A stretch of DNA of 64,000 nucleotides from Polaribacter sp. (GTDB lineage: Bacteria; Bacteroidota; Bacteroidia; Flavobacteriales; Flavobacteriaceae), in assembly GCA_029250685.1 (NCBI GenBank), contig JAQXEU010000022.1:62001-126000 (forward strand), read 5' to 3'. The notes beneath the pieces are model-generated. The model had not been told where the DNA came from. It did not search any database and saw nothing but the letters and a program-made list of their open reading frames with translations. The position numbers and the translations under genes are program-made. Shown here piece after piece: positions 8,426-18,120 of this stretch (its first letter is position 1; each line of letters begins with the position of its first letter).

Positions 8426-9121
8426 ATGAAGAAAAATGATATTAAGATTTTACTAGTTGATGATGAGCCAGATATCTTAGAAATTGTTGGATACAATTTA
8501 AAGAACGAAGGCTATCAAGTTTTTACTGCGAAAAATGGTGCTGATGGTGTAAAAGTGGCAAAAAAAGTAATTCCACATTTAATTTTATTAGACATCATGA
8601 TGCCAGAAATGGATGGAATTGAAGCTTGTGAGAAAATTAGAAAAATAAAAGATTTAGAGCACGTAATTATATCGTTTTTAACCGCACGTGGTGAAGATTA
8701 TTCTCAGGTTGCTGGTTTTGATGCTGGCGCGGATGATTACATTACAAAACCAATTAAGCCAAAAGTTTTAGTAAGTAAAATACAATCCTTATTAAGAAGG
8801 CTAAAGAAAGAAGAAGAACTAGATACCTTTACAAGAATCGGAGATATTGTGATTAACAGAGAAGAGTATGTTGTTTTTAAAGCTGATAAAAAAATAGTAT
8901 TGCCTAAAAAAGAGTTCGAACTTTTTTCTTTATTAGCTTCAAAACCGGGAAAAGTTTTTAAACGAGAAACTATTTTAGATTCTGTTTGGGGCAATGAAGT
9001 TGTTGTTGGAGGAAGAACGATCGATGTACACATCCGAAAATTAAGAGAAAAAATTGGAGATGATTTTTTTAAGACAATAAAAGGTGTTGGCTATAAATTT
9101 GTTTTAGAAGATAACGACTAA
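8426..9121 (+). CDS. PhoB/OmpR-family response regulator
   Basis: This is a 231-residue two-component regulator. The receiver domain (about 6-120) has the acidic pair Asp12/Asp13, phospho-acceptor Asp56 in LILLDIMMPEMDG, and Lys108 in DYITKP. A winged-helix DNA-binding domain follows (about 130-231), with PKKEFELFSLLASKPGKVF and the recognition segment RTIDVHIRKLREKIG. The ATG at 8426 gives MKKNDIKILLVDDE; the frame opens earlier at 8399, but that overlaps the -10 box. The kinase gene follows after 11 bases. Its similarity to PhoB and the repeats nearby suggest phosphate-starvation control (inference). Confidence 0.93.
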   Translation: MKKNDIKILLVDDEPDILEIVGYNLKNEGYQVFTAKNGADGVKVAKKVIPHLILLDIMMPEMDGIEACEKIRKIKDLEHVIISFLTARGEDYSQVAGFDAGADDYITKPIKPKVLVSKIQSLLRRLKKEEELDTFTRIGDIVINREEYVVFKADKKIVLPKKEFELFSLLASKPGKVFKRETILDSVWGNEVVVGGRTIDVHIRKLREKIGDDFFKTIKGVGYKFVLEDND

Positions 9122-9132
9122 AAAAACATTCA

Positions 9133-10170
9133 TTGAAACTAAAAAAAACCTATTCTTTTGCTTTAATTTCAGCATTATATATAGCAATTCTTGTTATCAT
9201 TGTTGATGCATTATCATATTTCTTATATCAAGAAATGGGGTTTTGGGCTTTGTTTTTTGCTGTTGTATCTCTATTAGTTTTTTCTTTTCTTATCATTCAA
9301 TATCGAGTAGAGTATTTTATATACAGAAGAGTTCGTAAAATATATGATGATGTTTCATTACTTGAAATAGAAGACTTAAAAAAAAAATCTGTAACAACCG
9401 ATATGGAAACACTTTCTAAAAGTGTACAAAAATTTGCAGAAGGAAAACGTATCGAAATTCAAAATTTAACCGAGAGAGATTCATTTAGAAGAGACTTTTT
9501 AGGAAATGTTGCCCACGAATTAAAAACACCTTTATTTACTGTTCAAGGTTATTTACTAACCTTAATTGAAGGGGCTTCCGAAGACAAAGAAATTTTAGAA
9601 AAATACTTAGGAAGAGCAAATAAAGGTGTAGAAAGGTTAGTTGCTGTTGTAAAAGATTTAGACATGATTGCTAAATTAGAAACCAAAGGGTTAAAAATGA
9701 ATTTGCAACCTTTCAACATTTTAGAACTAATTCAAAATGTTTTTGATTTGTTCGAAATGAGGGCAAAAAAGAAAAACATTTCTTTAGTTTTTGATAAAAT
9801 TTATGAATTTCCAATTTATGTAATAGGTGATGAAGAAAAAATAGAACAAGTACTTATCAACTTAGTTGTTAATTCTATTAAATATGGAAAAATTGGCGGA
9901 GTCACTAAGGTTGGTGTTGATGAATATAACCAAAATAAGTTTATAATTAAGGTTTCTGATAACGGAGAGGGAGTTAAACAAGAGCATTTATCTCGTTTGT
10001 TTGAGCGTTTTTATAGGGTTGATCAAAGTCGTTCAAGGGATCAAGGTGGTTCTGGCTTAGGGCTTGCAATTGTAAAGCATATTATTGAAGCCCATAACGA
10101 AACTATACTTGTAAAAAGCACTTTTAAAGAAGGTTCAGAGTTTTCTTTTTCGTTAGAAAAGGCTAAGTAA
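9133..10170 (+). CDS. PhoR-like sensor histidine kinase
   Basis: This is a 345-residue membrane kinase. Two membrane helices lie at about residues 9-31 and 37-55 with almost no periplasmic loop between them, so it probably senses through the membrane or a partner, as PhoR does. The dimerisation/phosphorylation domain holds His128 in VAHELKTPLFTV. The ATP-binding domain shows the N box NLVVNSIKYG, G1 VSDNGEGV and G2 GGSGLGLAIVKH. The likely start is TTG at 9133. It is co-transcribed with the response regulator, and its 3' end overlaps the convergent glycosyltransferase by 18 bases. Confidence 0.9.
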   Translation: MKLKKTYSFALISALYIAILVIIVDALSYFLYQEMGFWALFFAVVSLLVFSFLIIQYRVEYFIYRRVRKIYDDVSLLEIEDLKKKSVTTDMETLSKSVQKFAEGKRIEIQNLTERDSFRRDFLGNVAHELKTPLFTVQGYLLTLIEGASEDKEILEKYLGRANKGVERLVAVVKDLDMIAKLETKGLKMNLQPFNILELIQNVFDLFEMRAKKKNISLVFDKIYEFPIYVIGDEEKIEQVLINLVVNSIKYGKIGGVTKVGVDEYNQNKFIIKVSDNGEGVKQEHLSRLFERFYRVDQSRSRDQGGSGLGLAIVKHIIEAHNETILVKSTFKEGSEFSFSLEKAK

Positions 10171-11186
10171 ATCTTTGTCTAATTTGCTTTCTTTAACCGA
10201 AACACCATTGAAATACTTTACTTCATCTAAACAATTCAAATTAAAGTTTTCTTCTTCACAAAAAGGAGCAATTGCTTTTGTTTCTAAATAACTTGCTAAA
10301 TACTCTTGTTCAGTTTGATTTTTTGTTGGAATGAAAAATACTTTCTTTCGTAAAACTGCTAAATCCATTATTGATGAATATCCAGATCTACAAATAACTA
10401 TTTCAGACTGATTGATCTCTTGTTCTAACTCTGACGATAATAAATAGTTGTAGATTTTAATACCGTTTTCGACTTTTACAGTTTGATTATTTTCAATTTT
10501 CCCTTGAACTAACACGACTTTTTTTGAATAATTTTTAAAAGCTACAAGTAGCTTTTTTTCTAAAGACTTTCTTTGTGATTCGATTCCTGATAAAATAATT
10601 AAAACATCATTTTCTTTTTGAATTTCTTCTTTTTGAAACCTACTTAAAATTCCTATAAATTTCTTTTTTATCTTGGAGTTTTTTGTGATTGAAAGCTTTC
10701 CTGAAAATTCAGAATTTTCAAAGTCAGGAATCCAACATTCATCAAATTTTTTAATAATTTTTTGATGTAAATAACTTGTGAAAAAAGTAGTGAAGTCTGA
10801 CAAAACATTTAATTGATGTGTAATATAAACCGACTTAACCTTAGTGTTTCTAACTCCAAATCGATTGTCAGAAATTACACCAACAACATCTTTATTCACT
10901 TCAATAAAGTCATCAATTACTTTCTTTTCAGCTCGAATTGCTTTTAAAATTTTTGGAGACTGAAGTACAAGTCCCAATTTTAATTTTTTGGTATATAAAA
11001 CATTATAAGAAGGTAATTCTAAAGTCTCAAAATTCGGAAATTCTTTTTGTAAAAAACATAGTGCAAGTCCGTCAGAAGCAATAATTGGTATAAAGTTATT
11101 TTCTAATAAAAAATGAATAATTGGCACACAACGAGCGGCATGACCTAGTCCCCAATTTAGTGGTGCAACAATTATTTTTTTTTCAT
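10153..11186 (-). CDS. MurG/GT28-like glycosyltransferase, start out of frame at an A9 tract
   Basis: The continuous frame from 11127 encodes a GT-B protein with a C-terminal donor-site motif CRSGYSSIMDLAVLRKKVFF, as in MurG-type enzymes. Upstream of that GTG the same frame continues with IIVAPLNWGLGHAARC, a conserved N-terminal nucleotide-sugar glycosyltransferase motif, but hits a stop without an ATG. The only suitable ATG is at 11186, two bases after the purD stop, and it reads MKKK-stop because the A tract (11175-11183) has nine bases. Ten would give an intact 344-residue protein. The acceptor is unknown. The C-terminal coding sequence overlaps the kinase gene by 18 bases. Confidence 0.75.
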
Positions 11187-11188
11187 TT

Positions 11189-12463
11189 TTATATTAAATC
11201 AAATCCAATATCTTTTCTGTAATTCATCTTATCAAAACTGATTTTCTCGATACTTTCATAGCTTTTCTCTAAAGCTTCTTCAATTGTATCACCAAAAGAA
11301 GTAATTGCCATTACGCGACCTCCACTTGTTACAACTGCGTTGTTTTTTATAGTAGTTCCTGCATGAAAGACTATTGAATCTTCTACGCTTTCAAAACCAG
11401 AAATTTCTTTTCCTTTTTCATATGCTTCAGGATATCCACCAGAAACTAACATTACTGTTGTTGCAGTTTTTTTAGTTACAGAAAACGATTTTTCATGCAA
11501 ATTTTGGTTTGCAACACCTTCAAATAAATCAAATAAATCTGACTCAATTCTCGGTAAAACAGCTTCAGTTTCAGGATCTCCCATTCGAACATTATATTCA
11601 ATTACCTGTGGGTTCCCATCAACATTCATTAAACCAATAAAGATAAAACCTCGGTAATCAATTCCGTCTTTTTGCAATCCGTTTACAGTAGGAATTACAA
11701 CTCTTTCTTCAACCTTTTGTAAAAACTCTTCAGACGCAAATGGCACAGGAGAAATTGCTCCCATTCCACCAGTATTTAAACCTTTATCACCTTCTCCTAT
11801 TCGTTTGTAATCTTTTGCAGAAGGTAAAATTTTATAACTCTTCCCATCAGTTAAAACAAAAACAGATAGTTCTATTCCATCTAAAAACTCTTCAATAACA
11901 ACTGTAGAAGATGCTTCTCCAAATTTTTGATTAGAAACCATTTCTTCTAATTCCTTTTTTGCTTCGTCTATAGAATCTAAAATTAAAACACCTTTCCCGG
12001 CTGCTAAACCATCAGCTTTTAAAACATAAGGAGCATTTAATGTTTCTAAAAAAATAAATCCTTCTAATAAGTTTTCTTTTGTAAAAGATTGATATCTAGC
12101 AGTCGGAATATTATGTTTTTCCATAAATATTTTAGAAAAATCTTTAGATCCCTCTAACAAAGCACCATCTTTTTTAGGTCCGATTATTGAAATGTTTTTC
12201 AGTTCATCATCAGCTAAGAAAAAATCATGAACACCTTCAACTAAAGGAGCCTCTGGGCCAACAACAACCATTTTAATATTGTTTTTTAATACTGTTTCTT
12301 TAACAGACGCAAAATCGGTTGGGTTGATGTTTATATTGATGGCTATTTGAGAAGTTCCTGCATTTCCAGGAGCGACAAAAAGTTGATTTACTTTATTGCT
12401 TTCAGATAGTTTTAATGCAAATGCATGCTCTCTTCCTCCAGAACCTAAGATTAAAATATTCAT
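11189..12463 (-). CDS. purD: Phosphoribosylamine-glycine ligase
   Basis: This is a 424-residue purine-biosynthesis enzyme of normal length that joins 5-phosphoribosylamine and glycine with ATP to give GAR. The N-terminal domain starts MNILILGSGGREHAFALKL, the PurD hallmark. The ATP-grasp domain shows LKADGLAAGKGVLI and VIEEFLDGIELSVFVLTDG, and the metal/phosphate region reads EYNVRMGDPETEAVLPRI. It has its own -10-like box at 12488-12495 and is followed after two bases by the MurG-like gene, so the two likely share a transcript. Confidence 0.97.
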   Translation of the reverse strand: MNILILGSGGREHAFALKLSESNKVNQLFVAPGNAGTSQIAINININPTDFASVKETVLKNNIKMVVVGPEAPLVEGVHDFFLADDELKNISIIGPKKDGALLEGSKDFSKIFMEKHNIPTARYQSFTKENLLEGFIFLETLNAPYVLKADGLAAGKGVLILDSIDEAKKELEEMVSNQKFGEASSTVVIEEFLDGIELSVFVLTDGKSYKILPSAKDYKRIGEGDKGLNTGGMGAISPVPFASEEFLQKVEERVVIPTVNGLQKDGIDYRGFIFIGLMNVDGNPQVIEYNVRMGDPETEAVLPRIESDLFDLFEGVANQNLHEKSFSVTKKTATTVMLVSGGYPEAYEKGKEISGFESVEDSIVFHAGTTIKNNAVVTSGGRVMAITSFGDTIEEALEKSYESIEKISFDKMNYRKDIGFDLI

Positions 12464-12487
12464 GAGTTGTGTTGTTGTTTAAGAGCA

Positions 12488-12495
12488 CAAATATA
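12488..12495 (-). promoter_or_regulatory. -10-like box of purD
   Basis: On the minus strand this reads TATATTTG, a full match to TAnnTTTG, 25 bases before the purD ATG. No clear TTG -33 element is seen at the usual distance, so the call is tentative. Confidence 0.4.
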
Positions 12496-12537
12496 CGGCG
12501 ATAAATTTTCTTTTGAGATTGAAAATTTATGAAATCC

Positions 12538-13278
12538 TTATTTCCATTTTCTAAAATATTTTATAGCTGATAAAATATGATAGAATAATAATTTTATTTT
12601 TTTTGAGGAACCTTTTCTATGAATATGAGTTATTTTAACTTCTGGATAATATAAAATTTCCTTTCCAGATTGTTTTATTTCTCTACAAATATCTGCGTCT
12701 TCCATATATAAAAAATAACGTTCGTCAAATCCTTTCAATTTGACAAAATCAGGCGTTTTAAACAGCATAAAGCAACCATGAATGAATTCTGGATAAAAAG
12801 GTTTTGACAATTCTAAACCAGGATCTTTTCTATTCTTTTTAAAAACCACAATTCTTCTAGAAATCATCTCTTTAATTGTTGGGTTTTTTCTACAAGTAAA
12901 TTGAGTTTCTCCATTTAGAGAAATAACCTTAGGGGAAATCATAGAAATTTTTTTATCCTTTTCAAATTGTTTAATCAAAACATTAAAAACGTTTGGGTTA
13001 AAAGTAACATCGGGGTTTAAAATTAAATGATAATCTGAATTTATTTTTTCAAGAACTTTATTATGGGCTTTTCCAAAGCCAATGTTTTTATTGTTAAAAA
13101 CAAACTCAATTTCTGGGTGTTTAAATAACTTAATTAATTTATTTGTTGGGGAGTTATCAATTAAGAAAAGCTTTTTTCTTAATGGTATTTGCAAAAAACT
13201 TTTTACAGTTGATTTTAGTATCTGTATATCTTCTTTATACAAAACAATAGAAGCTGATATTTGAATTTTATTATTCAA
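12538..13278 (-). CDS. Family 2 glycosyltransferase (rhamnosyltransferase-like)
   Basis: This is a 246-residue GT-A glycosyltransferase. The N-terminus ISASIVLYKEDIQILKSTVK begins the nucleotide-binding fold. HLILNPDVTF carries the NPD version of the DxD metal motif, and HGCFMLFKTPDFVKLKGFDE plus LYMEDADICREIK form the acceptor/base region typical of WbbL-like rhamnosyltransferases. It is the last gene of the polysaccharide operon, two bases after the initiating transferase gene. The sugar is not determinable. Confidence 0.88.
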   Translation of the reverse strand: MNNKIQISASIVLYKEDIQILKSTVKSFLQIPLRKKLFLIDNSPTNKLIKLFKHPEIEFVFNNKNIGFGKAHNKVLEKINSDYHLILNPDVTFNPNVFNVLIKQFEKDKKISMISPKVISLNGETQFTCRKNPTIKEMISRRIVVFKKNRKDPGLELSKPFYPEFIHGCFMLFKTPDFVKLKGFDERYFLYMEDADICREIKQSGKEILYYPEVKITHIHRKGSSKKIKLLFYHILSAIKYFRKWK

Positions 13279-13280
13279 AT

Positions 13281-14636
13281 TTAATATGCTTTTTCTTCTC
13301 CATTAAAAACATTAAAAACAGTTTGTAAAATAATTTTAATATCTAATTGAATTGCCCAGTTTTCTATGTAAAAAACATCTAGTCTAATTCTATTTTTAAT
13401 ATCTGATTTTTTAGTAATTTCTCCCCTGTAGCCACGCACTTGTGCTAAACCTGTAATTCCAGGTTTTACAGCGTGTCTATCTAAATAATTGTTTACGTTT
13501 TTTTGGTATTCAATCGATAAACTTTTTAAATGTGGTCGAGGACCAACAACACTCATATCTCCTTTTAAAACATTAAAAAATTGAGGAAGTTCATCTAAAC
13601 TTGTTCTTCTTAAAAAAGAACCAATTGAAGTAGTCCTTAAATCGTTTTTTGTTGTGTGTCTATTTTCTACGTTTTCATTTATTTTCATAGATCTAAACTT
13701 ATAACAAACAAATAATTCACCCTTTAAGCCTTCTCTTTTTTGTTTAAAAAAAGCAGGCCCTTTTGAACCTAACTTTATAACTACCCATAAAATTGGAGTT
13801 AACCAAGACAATAGAAACACAATAGTGAAAACTGAAAATACAACATCAAAAATTCTTTTTATGATTCTATTTTCTTTTGTTTCAAAAGGCAACTTGTTTG
13901 CATTTAAAACTAGCATTGAGTCATCATAGTACTCCTTTTTAAAGCTCTTACTGTAAAGTTCATTCGTGTTAGGAACTAATTTTATTTTTATATTATTTTC
14001 ATTTGCAAAAGTTATTGCATCTTTAATTTCTAGTTGATTTAATTCTGATAAAGAACAATATATTTCATCAATTTCATTTTCTAAAACGAATGCAAAACTC
14101 TTACTTATCAAGCCTTTATAGATGTTGTTTTTAGATGCTTTATTTGAGAAAAAAGCAGTAACTATATATCCAAACTCTTTTTTCTCGTTAAATATTTTTA
14201 TTATTTTTTTTGCTGTGTCATCTGAGCCCAAAACAACAACTTTTCTATAATTGTTTCCATATGATCGATACTTTTTTAAGGCATAAATAAAAAGGAATTT
14301 CATTATTGTAATTCCTGAAAAAATCAAAATTAAAATTAAGGCTTGATTATTTACAATATCACCTTCTCTAAAGATTGTGAAATAAGTGAAAAAACCTAAA
14401 AAGAATAAGCTAAATTGTATTGCCAGTAAACTTAGTATTCTGTAAAAACGTGTATGTCTATAAACTTTGTAAAAACCAATAAAAGAAGACGAAAAAACCC
14501 AGAAGGTATTTATATAAAGAAAAAAAAATGGTTTTAAATATTCACTATCAGAAACATAAAAAATAGTTCCATTAATAATACACAAATCTATGAGTAACAT
14601 TAATGGTTTTATTAAATACGAATACCTCTTTTTCAA
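13281..14636 (-). CDS. Polyprenyl-phosphate sugar-phosphate transferase (WcaJ/PssY type), initiates the repeat unit
   Basis: This is a 451-residue membrane enzyme that transfers a sugar phosphate from a nucleotide sugar to undecaprenyl phosphate, the first step of exopolysaccharide or O-antigen assembly. Several N-terminal helices are followed by a Rossmann-like middle domain (about 130-240, starting RKVVVLGSDDTA). The C-terminal catalytic domain has KRIFDVVFSV, the re-entrant hydrophobic segment, CYKFRSMKI, SLDELPQFFNVLKGDMSVVG and the PRPH motif. It sits inside the glycan operon, 10 bases after the WcaI-like gene, which fits its role. Confidence 0.93.
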   Translation of the reverse strand: MKKRYSYLIKPLMLLIDLCIINGTIFYVSDSEYLKPFFFLYINTFWVFSSSFIGFYKVYRHTRFYRILSLLAIQFSLFFLGFFTYFTIFREGDIVNNQALILILIFSGITIMKFLFIYALKKYRSYGNNYRKVVVLGSDDTAKKIIKIFNEKKEFGYIVTAFFSNKASKNNIYKGLISKSFAFVLENEIDEIYCSLSELNQLEIKDAITFANENNIKIKLVPNTNELYSKSFKKEYYDDSMLVLNANKLPFETKENRIIKRIFDVVFSVFTIVFLLSWLTPILWVVIKLGSKGPAFFKQKREGLKGELFVCYKFRSMKINENVENRHTTKNDLRTTSIGSFLRRTSLDELPQFFNVLKGDMSVVGPRPHLKSLSIEYQKNVNNYLDRHAVKPGITGLAQVRGYRGEITKKSDIKNRIRLDVFYIENWAIQLDIKIILQTVFNVFNGEEKAY

Positions 14637-14646
14637 AACAAATTAA

Positions 14647-15828
14647 TTAATTCTCTAAAATACTATTTATCATTGAGTTTATGTTAAATAATTTTCTTGA
14701 AATTTCATTTTGCTTTGTAAAATCAGGATCTTCTTCTTCTAAATATTCTTCAATACTATTTAAAATAAGTTGCTTGTCCCAGCTAGTAACTATTTTTTTC
14801 AATTGATGTTTTTGAAATAAAACATCAATGTCACTTCCAACATCTGTAATACAGATAATATTACATTTTGATGCTAATAAATTTGGAAGTTTTGATGGTA
14901 AAGAGCCTTTTGATGTTCCTTTAGACTGAGGTATGAATTGAATAAAGCTTCGTTGATATAATTCTTCAATATTCTCATTTGACACTAAATCGTGAAACTC
15001 AATTTTTTTATTAATATTTTTTTTCTTTAATTCCTCAAAAATAAATCCTTGAGAAAAGACATGAAACTTAAGCTGAGGCAGTTTATCTGAACAATAATTA
15101 AATAGATTAATTAGTGCATTAGGGTTTTGTTTTTCGCCTAAAGCTCCAGAGTATACAATGTGTTTTAAATGATCTGGTAAAAGTATCTCCAGTTTATTTA
15201 GTTTCTCTTTTTTATTTGGATTAATCGTTACAAAAGGAAATTGTGCTTTTAATTTTGATGCATTGAGTTGATAATATTCTTGCCCTATGTTTTTCATTTC
15301 TTCAGATAAAAAAATTAATCTATCACATGATTTAAAAACTTTTCTTTCTAGGTGATGAATAATTTTACCAATCCATTTATAAACAATTCCTTTTTTACCT
15401 TTCATATAAACTTCTTGTAAATCATGGATAATTCCAACTTTTACTATTCGTTTATTTAAAAATGGTGACACAGCATAAAAAGCAAAGCTTGGCGGAAAAA
15501 CAGGTATGATAATATCTGTATTTTTTTGATGTTTAAAGATTTTTCTAAGCACAAAAAAAGAAAAACTAATTTCTAAAATAAATCTTCTTAAAATATTTTT
15601 CTGTGTGTAGACGTTATTTTTCCCTCCTCTAATAATCTCAATATTATCTAGTTTCTCATTACTGTATTCTACTTTCCATTTTGGATAAAAAGGATGAAAA
15701 CATAAAACCTTAACATAATGGCCTTGGTCTCTTAGAGCAATAATCATATCTGTGTTAAATTTACCCGTAGAAATTAATTCTGGAAAAAAGAAAGGTGTAA
15801 TTAACAATATATTTTTTGGAGAATTCAT
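14647..15828 (-). CDS. WcaI-like family 4 glycosyltransferase
   Basis: This is a 393-residue GT-B enzyme. NILLITPFFFPELISTGKFN is the N-terminal fold of the WcaI (colanic acid) group. The C-terminal half includes VYSGALGEKQNPNALINLF and HVFSQGFIFEELKKKN, the usual nucleotide-binding half. IPQSKGTSKGSLPSKLPNLL is the donor-site loop. Its start codon shares one base with the stop of the preceding ligase-like gene, so translation is probably coupled. Donor and acceptor sugars are unknown. Confidence 0.88.
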   Translation of the reverse strand: MNSPKNILLITPFFFPELISTGKFNTDMIIALRDQGHYVKVLCFHPFYPKWKVEYSNEKLDNIEIIRGGKNNVYTQKNILRRFILEISFSFFVLRKIFKHQKNTDIIIPVFPPSFAFYAVSPFLNKRIVKVGIIHDLQEVYMKGKKGIVYKWIGKIIHHLERKVFKSCDRLIFLSEEMKNIGQEYYQLNASKLKAQFPFVTINPNKKEKLNKLEILLPDHLKHIVYSGALGEKQNPNALINLFNYCSDKLPQLKFHVFSQGFIFEELKKKNINKKIEFHDLVSNENIEELYQRSFIQFIPQSKGTSKGSLPSKLPNLLASKCNIICITDVGSDIDVLFQKHQLKKIVTSWDKQLILNSIEEYLEEEDPDFTKQNEISRKLFNINSMINSILEN

Positions 15829-17042
15829 CAGTCTGTAATCTTCTTTTTTATAAAAATAAACATTGAAATTAAATACGTAAATAAAACAATACCATAATGT
15901 CTAGAAAAGTAATTCTCAGTTAAATTAATTATCAAAAACTGAACGAATAAAGCCAATGCTAATTCAGAATGATTAATCTTTCTAAAAAGACAAAATAAGT
16001 AAAATATAAAAAAGGAAAAGAAAACCCAGCCACCATAAGTTACTAAGTATATATAATAATTATGGGTGTTAAAAGTGTGTTTAAGGTAAAAATCACTATC
16101 ATTATTTTGTTTATAACAGTTATTGAGCTCTTCTTGTAGTTTGTCACCAAAACCAAAAAAGGGTGTAAGTTTTAGTGCTTTAAAAGAACATTTTAATATA
16201 GCCATTCTTGTATTTGTTGAGTTATAATAGTCTCCAACAATTGGTTTATTCACTTCCGTTTTAATCTCTTTAAACCGCTTGCCAATAACTTCTCTTTGTG
16301 GGTAAACCAAAATCGTTAGCAAAAGAACTCCAGCGAGTAAAATCAAAAAACTTTGCTTTAGTCCTTTTTGAATTATCAAATATATTATTGCAAAAACGAT
16401 AGAAAGTAAAAGGGTTAATATTATTATTCGAGATGAAAATAAAAATATAAAAAAAACCATAATTGCGATGTTTATTAATGCAAAAACAATTCTTTTATAT
16501 TTCAACAACGAAAATACCGAGATTGTAAAACTTACTAATAAAAACGAACTAAAATAGGTTGGATGAATTTCAAATAAATAGTTTTCTGAAACATATTCTC
16601 TAAAAAAAGGAATGTTGTTTTGGGTGTAAAAAAACTTACTTATTGAATTATTTGCTAGAAAAAAAATCACATAAAAAAAACATTGAAGCAAAACACTAAT
16701 TTGAAAAACAAACAAAGATTTAATTTTAAACTTATGATTTATATAACTTGGTTTAAAAGCAAATATTAGAGGAAAAATCAAAAAAGGCAGATGTAATAAA
16801 ACGCTATCAAAATTATAATCTCCACTTAATAACTCATGAAGTAAAAACATCCAAAAAGGCAATGTTAATATCCATAATTTTGAATTTAACCTTCTCTTTT
16901 CCTTTTTTTTAATATTATAAACTAGGGTTAAAACTGCGCAAATGATAATTAAAATAGAATTAATATTTTCCTTTAGAAAAGGCAACAATGCCAGTCCTAG
17001 AAACGAAAATTTTGTAGCTTTTTCTAACCAATTACTTTTCAT
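15828..17042 (-). CDS. O-antigen ligase-family membrane protein
   Basis: This is a 404-residue protein with about eleven hydrophobic helices. A periplasmic loop near residues 255-320 contains TNTRMAILKCSFKALKLTPF, GFGDKL and NTHNYYIYLVTYGGW, the R...P.G.G...H pattern of the Wzy_C domain found in O-antigen ligases and some polymerases. It either polymerises or transfers the finished glycan at the outer face of the inner membrane. It overlaps the preceding GT4 gene by 11 bases. A second polymerase-like gene at 18095-19282 leaves the division of labour open. Confidence 0.82.
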   Translation of the reverse strand: MKSNWLEKATKFSFLGLALLPFLKENINSILIIICAVLTLVYNIKKKEKRRLNSKLWILTLPFWMFLLHELLSGDYNFDSVLLHLPFLIFPLIFAFKPSYINHKFKIKSLFVFQISVLLQCFFYVIFFLANNSISKFFYTQNNIPFFREYVSENYLFEIHPTYFSSFLLVSFTISVFSLLKYKRIVFALINIAIMVFFIFLFSSRIIILTLLLSIVFAIIYLIIQKGLKQSFLILLAGVLLLTILVYPQREVIGKRFKEIKTEVNKPIVGDYYNSTNTRMAILKCSFKALKLTPFFGFGDKLQEELNNCYKQNNDSDFYLKHTFNTHNYYIYLVTYGGWVFFSFFIFYLFCLFRKINHSELALALFVQFLIINLTENYFSRHYGIVLFTYLISMFIFIKKKITD

Positions 17043-18120
17043 TGACAGTTGCTTTTTTATAAAGAGCTTCCCAGTCTTTTAATTTATTCTCCCAAGAGTA
17101 TTCTTTTTCCACAAATTTATAAAGTAATTCTCCCTTAGATACCCTTTCTTTTAGGGACCAATTTAAGCTTTCCTTTAAAGTTATTATTAGCTCTTCTAAA
17201 TTTGGGTTTATTAAAAAACCTCCGTTTGTATTCCAGTCTTTATTTAAACCGGTTTTAAACGTTGTAATCATCGGTGTTTTAAAGGATGCTGCTTCTAAAT
17301 TTACCATTCCGATTACATCAGAATAAGATGGACTCACCATTACCCAAGCCGTTCTAATTAGGTTTATTTTCTCTTCTCCTTTAACCTCCCCTATAAATGC
17401 AACTTTTCGCTCTAATTTTAAAGATTTTACCAACCTTTCTAATTCTTTTTGATGTGAATTAAATCCTCCAGCAATTTTAAGCTGGAAACCTTGGTTTTCA
17501 ATTCTTGAAAAGGCCTTAATTAAAAGATCAATCCCTTTTGTTTGATTAATTCTACCTAAATAAACAACATTTTTTTTGATGTTATTGTTTGCTATTTCTA
17601 ATTTATCAATAGTTATTAAATTCGGTATTTCAATAATTTCATTTCTTTTGAAAAATTCTTTAATCGTTTCTGTTTCTTGGGCAGTTATTGTGTGAATAAA
17701 TTCTGCTTTAGCAAAATACTTTTTGCTTAATAAGTAGAAATACAATTTCTTTTTTAAAGTTCCTTTTTTCCAAAGCCAAGGTTGGAACATTCCGTGTAAA
17801 CTTAAGATCATTGGAATCTTTTTTTGAATGGCTATTTTTGCACCAATAAATTGAGGGTATAACCACGCTCCATGAATATGAATTAGTTCAATTTTTTGTT
17901 CACCAATTATTTTAAGAATCTTGTTTTTCCAATTTCTAGAGTACAACCACTTATTTGTTGCATTTAAGACAAAAACATCATCATTTTTTTCTTTATCGGA
18001 AGCAAGAATAAAAGAATCGTGTCCCAATTTTTTTAAATGAAAATCAAGGTTTTTAATTACAGTTCTTAACCCACCACTTTTTATAGAAAAATCTTCAACT
18101 ATGTGTAATATCTTCATCAA
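17032..18120 (-). CDS. Family 4 glycosyltransferase
   Basis: This is a 362-residue GT-B enzyme. KILHIVEDFSIKSGGLRTVI opens the N-terminal domain with a glycine-rich loop. The C-terminal donor half includes VVYLGRINQTKGIDLLIKAF, KIAGGF and VSPSYSDVIGMVNLEAASF, whose E-x7-E-like region contacts the nucleotide sugar. Start and stop both overlap neighbouring genes (26 and 11 bases), so it is firmly part of the operon. The N-terminal loop resembles enzymes acting on lipid-linked intermediates, but specificity cannot be read from sequence. Confidence 0.9.
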   Translation of the reverse strand: MMKILHIVEDFSIKSGGLRTVIKNLDFHLKKLGHDSFILASDKEKNDDVFVLNATNKWLYSRNWKNKILKIIGEQKIELIHIHGAWLYPQFIGAKIAIQKKIPMILSLHGMFQPWLWKKGTLKKKLYFYLLSKKYFAKAEFIHTITAQETETIKEFFKRNEIIEIPNLITIDKLEIANNNIKKNVVYLGRINQTKGIDLLIKAFSRIENQGFQLKIAGGFNSHQKELERLVKSLKLERKVAFIGEVKGEEKINLIRTAWVMVSPSYSDVIGMVNLEAASFKTPMITTFKTGLNKDWNTNGGFLINPNLEELIITLKESLNWSLKERVSKGELLYKFVEKEYSWENKLKDWEALYKKATVNEK

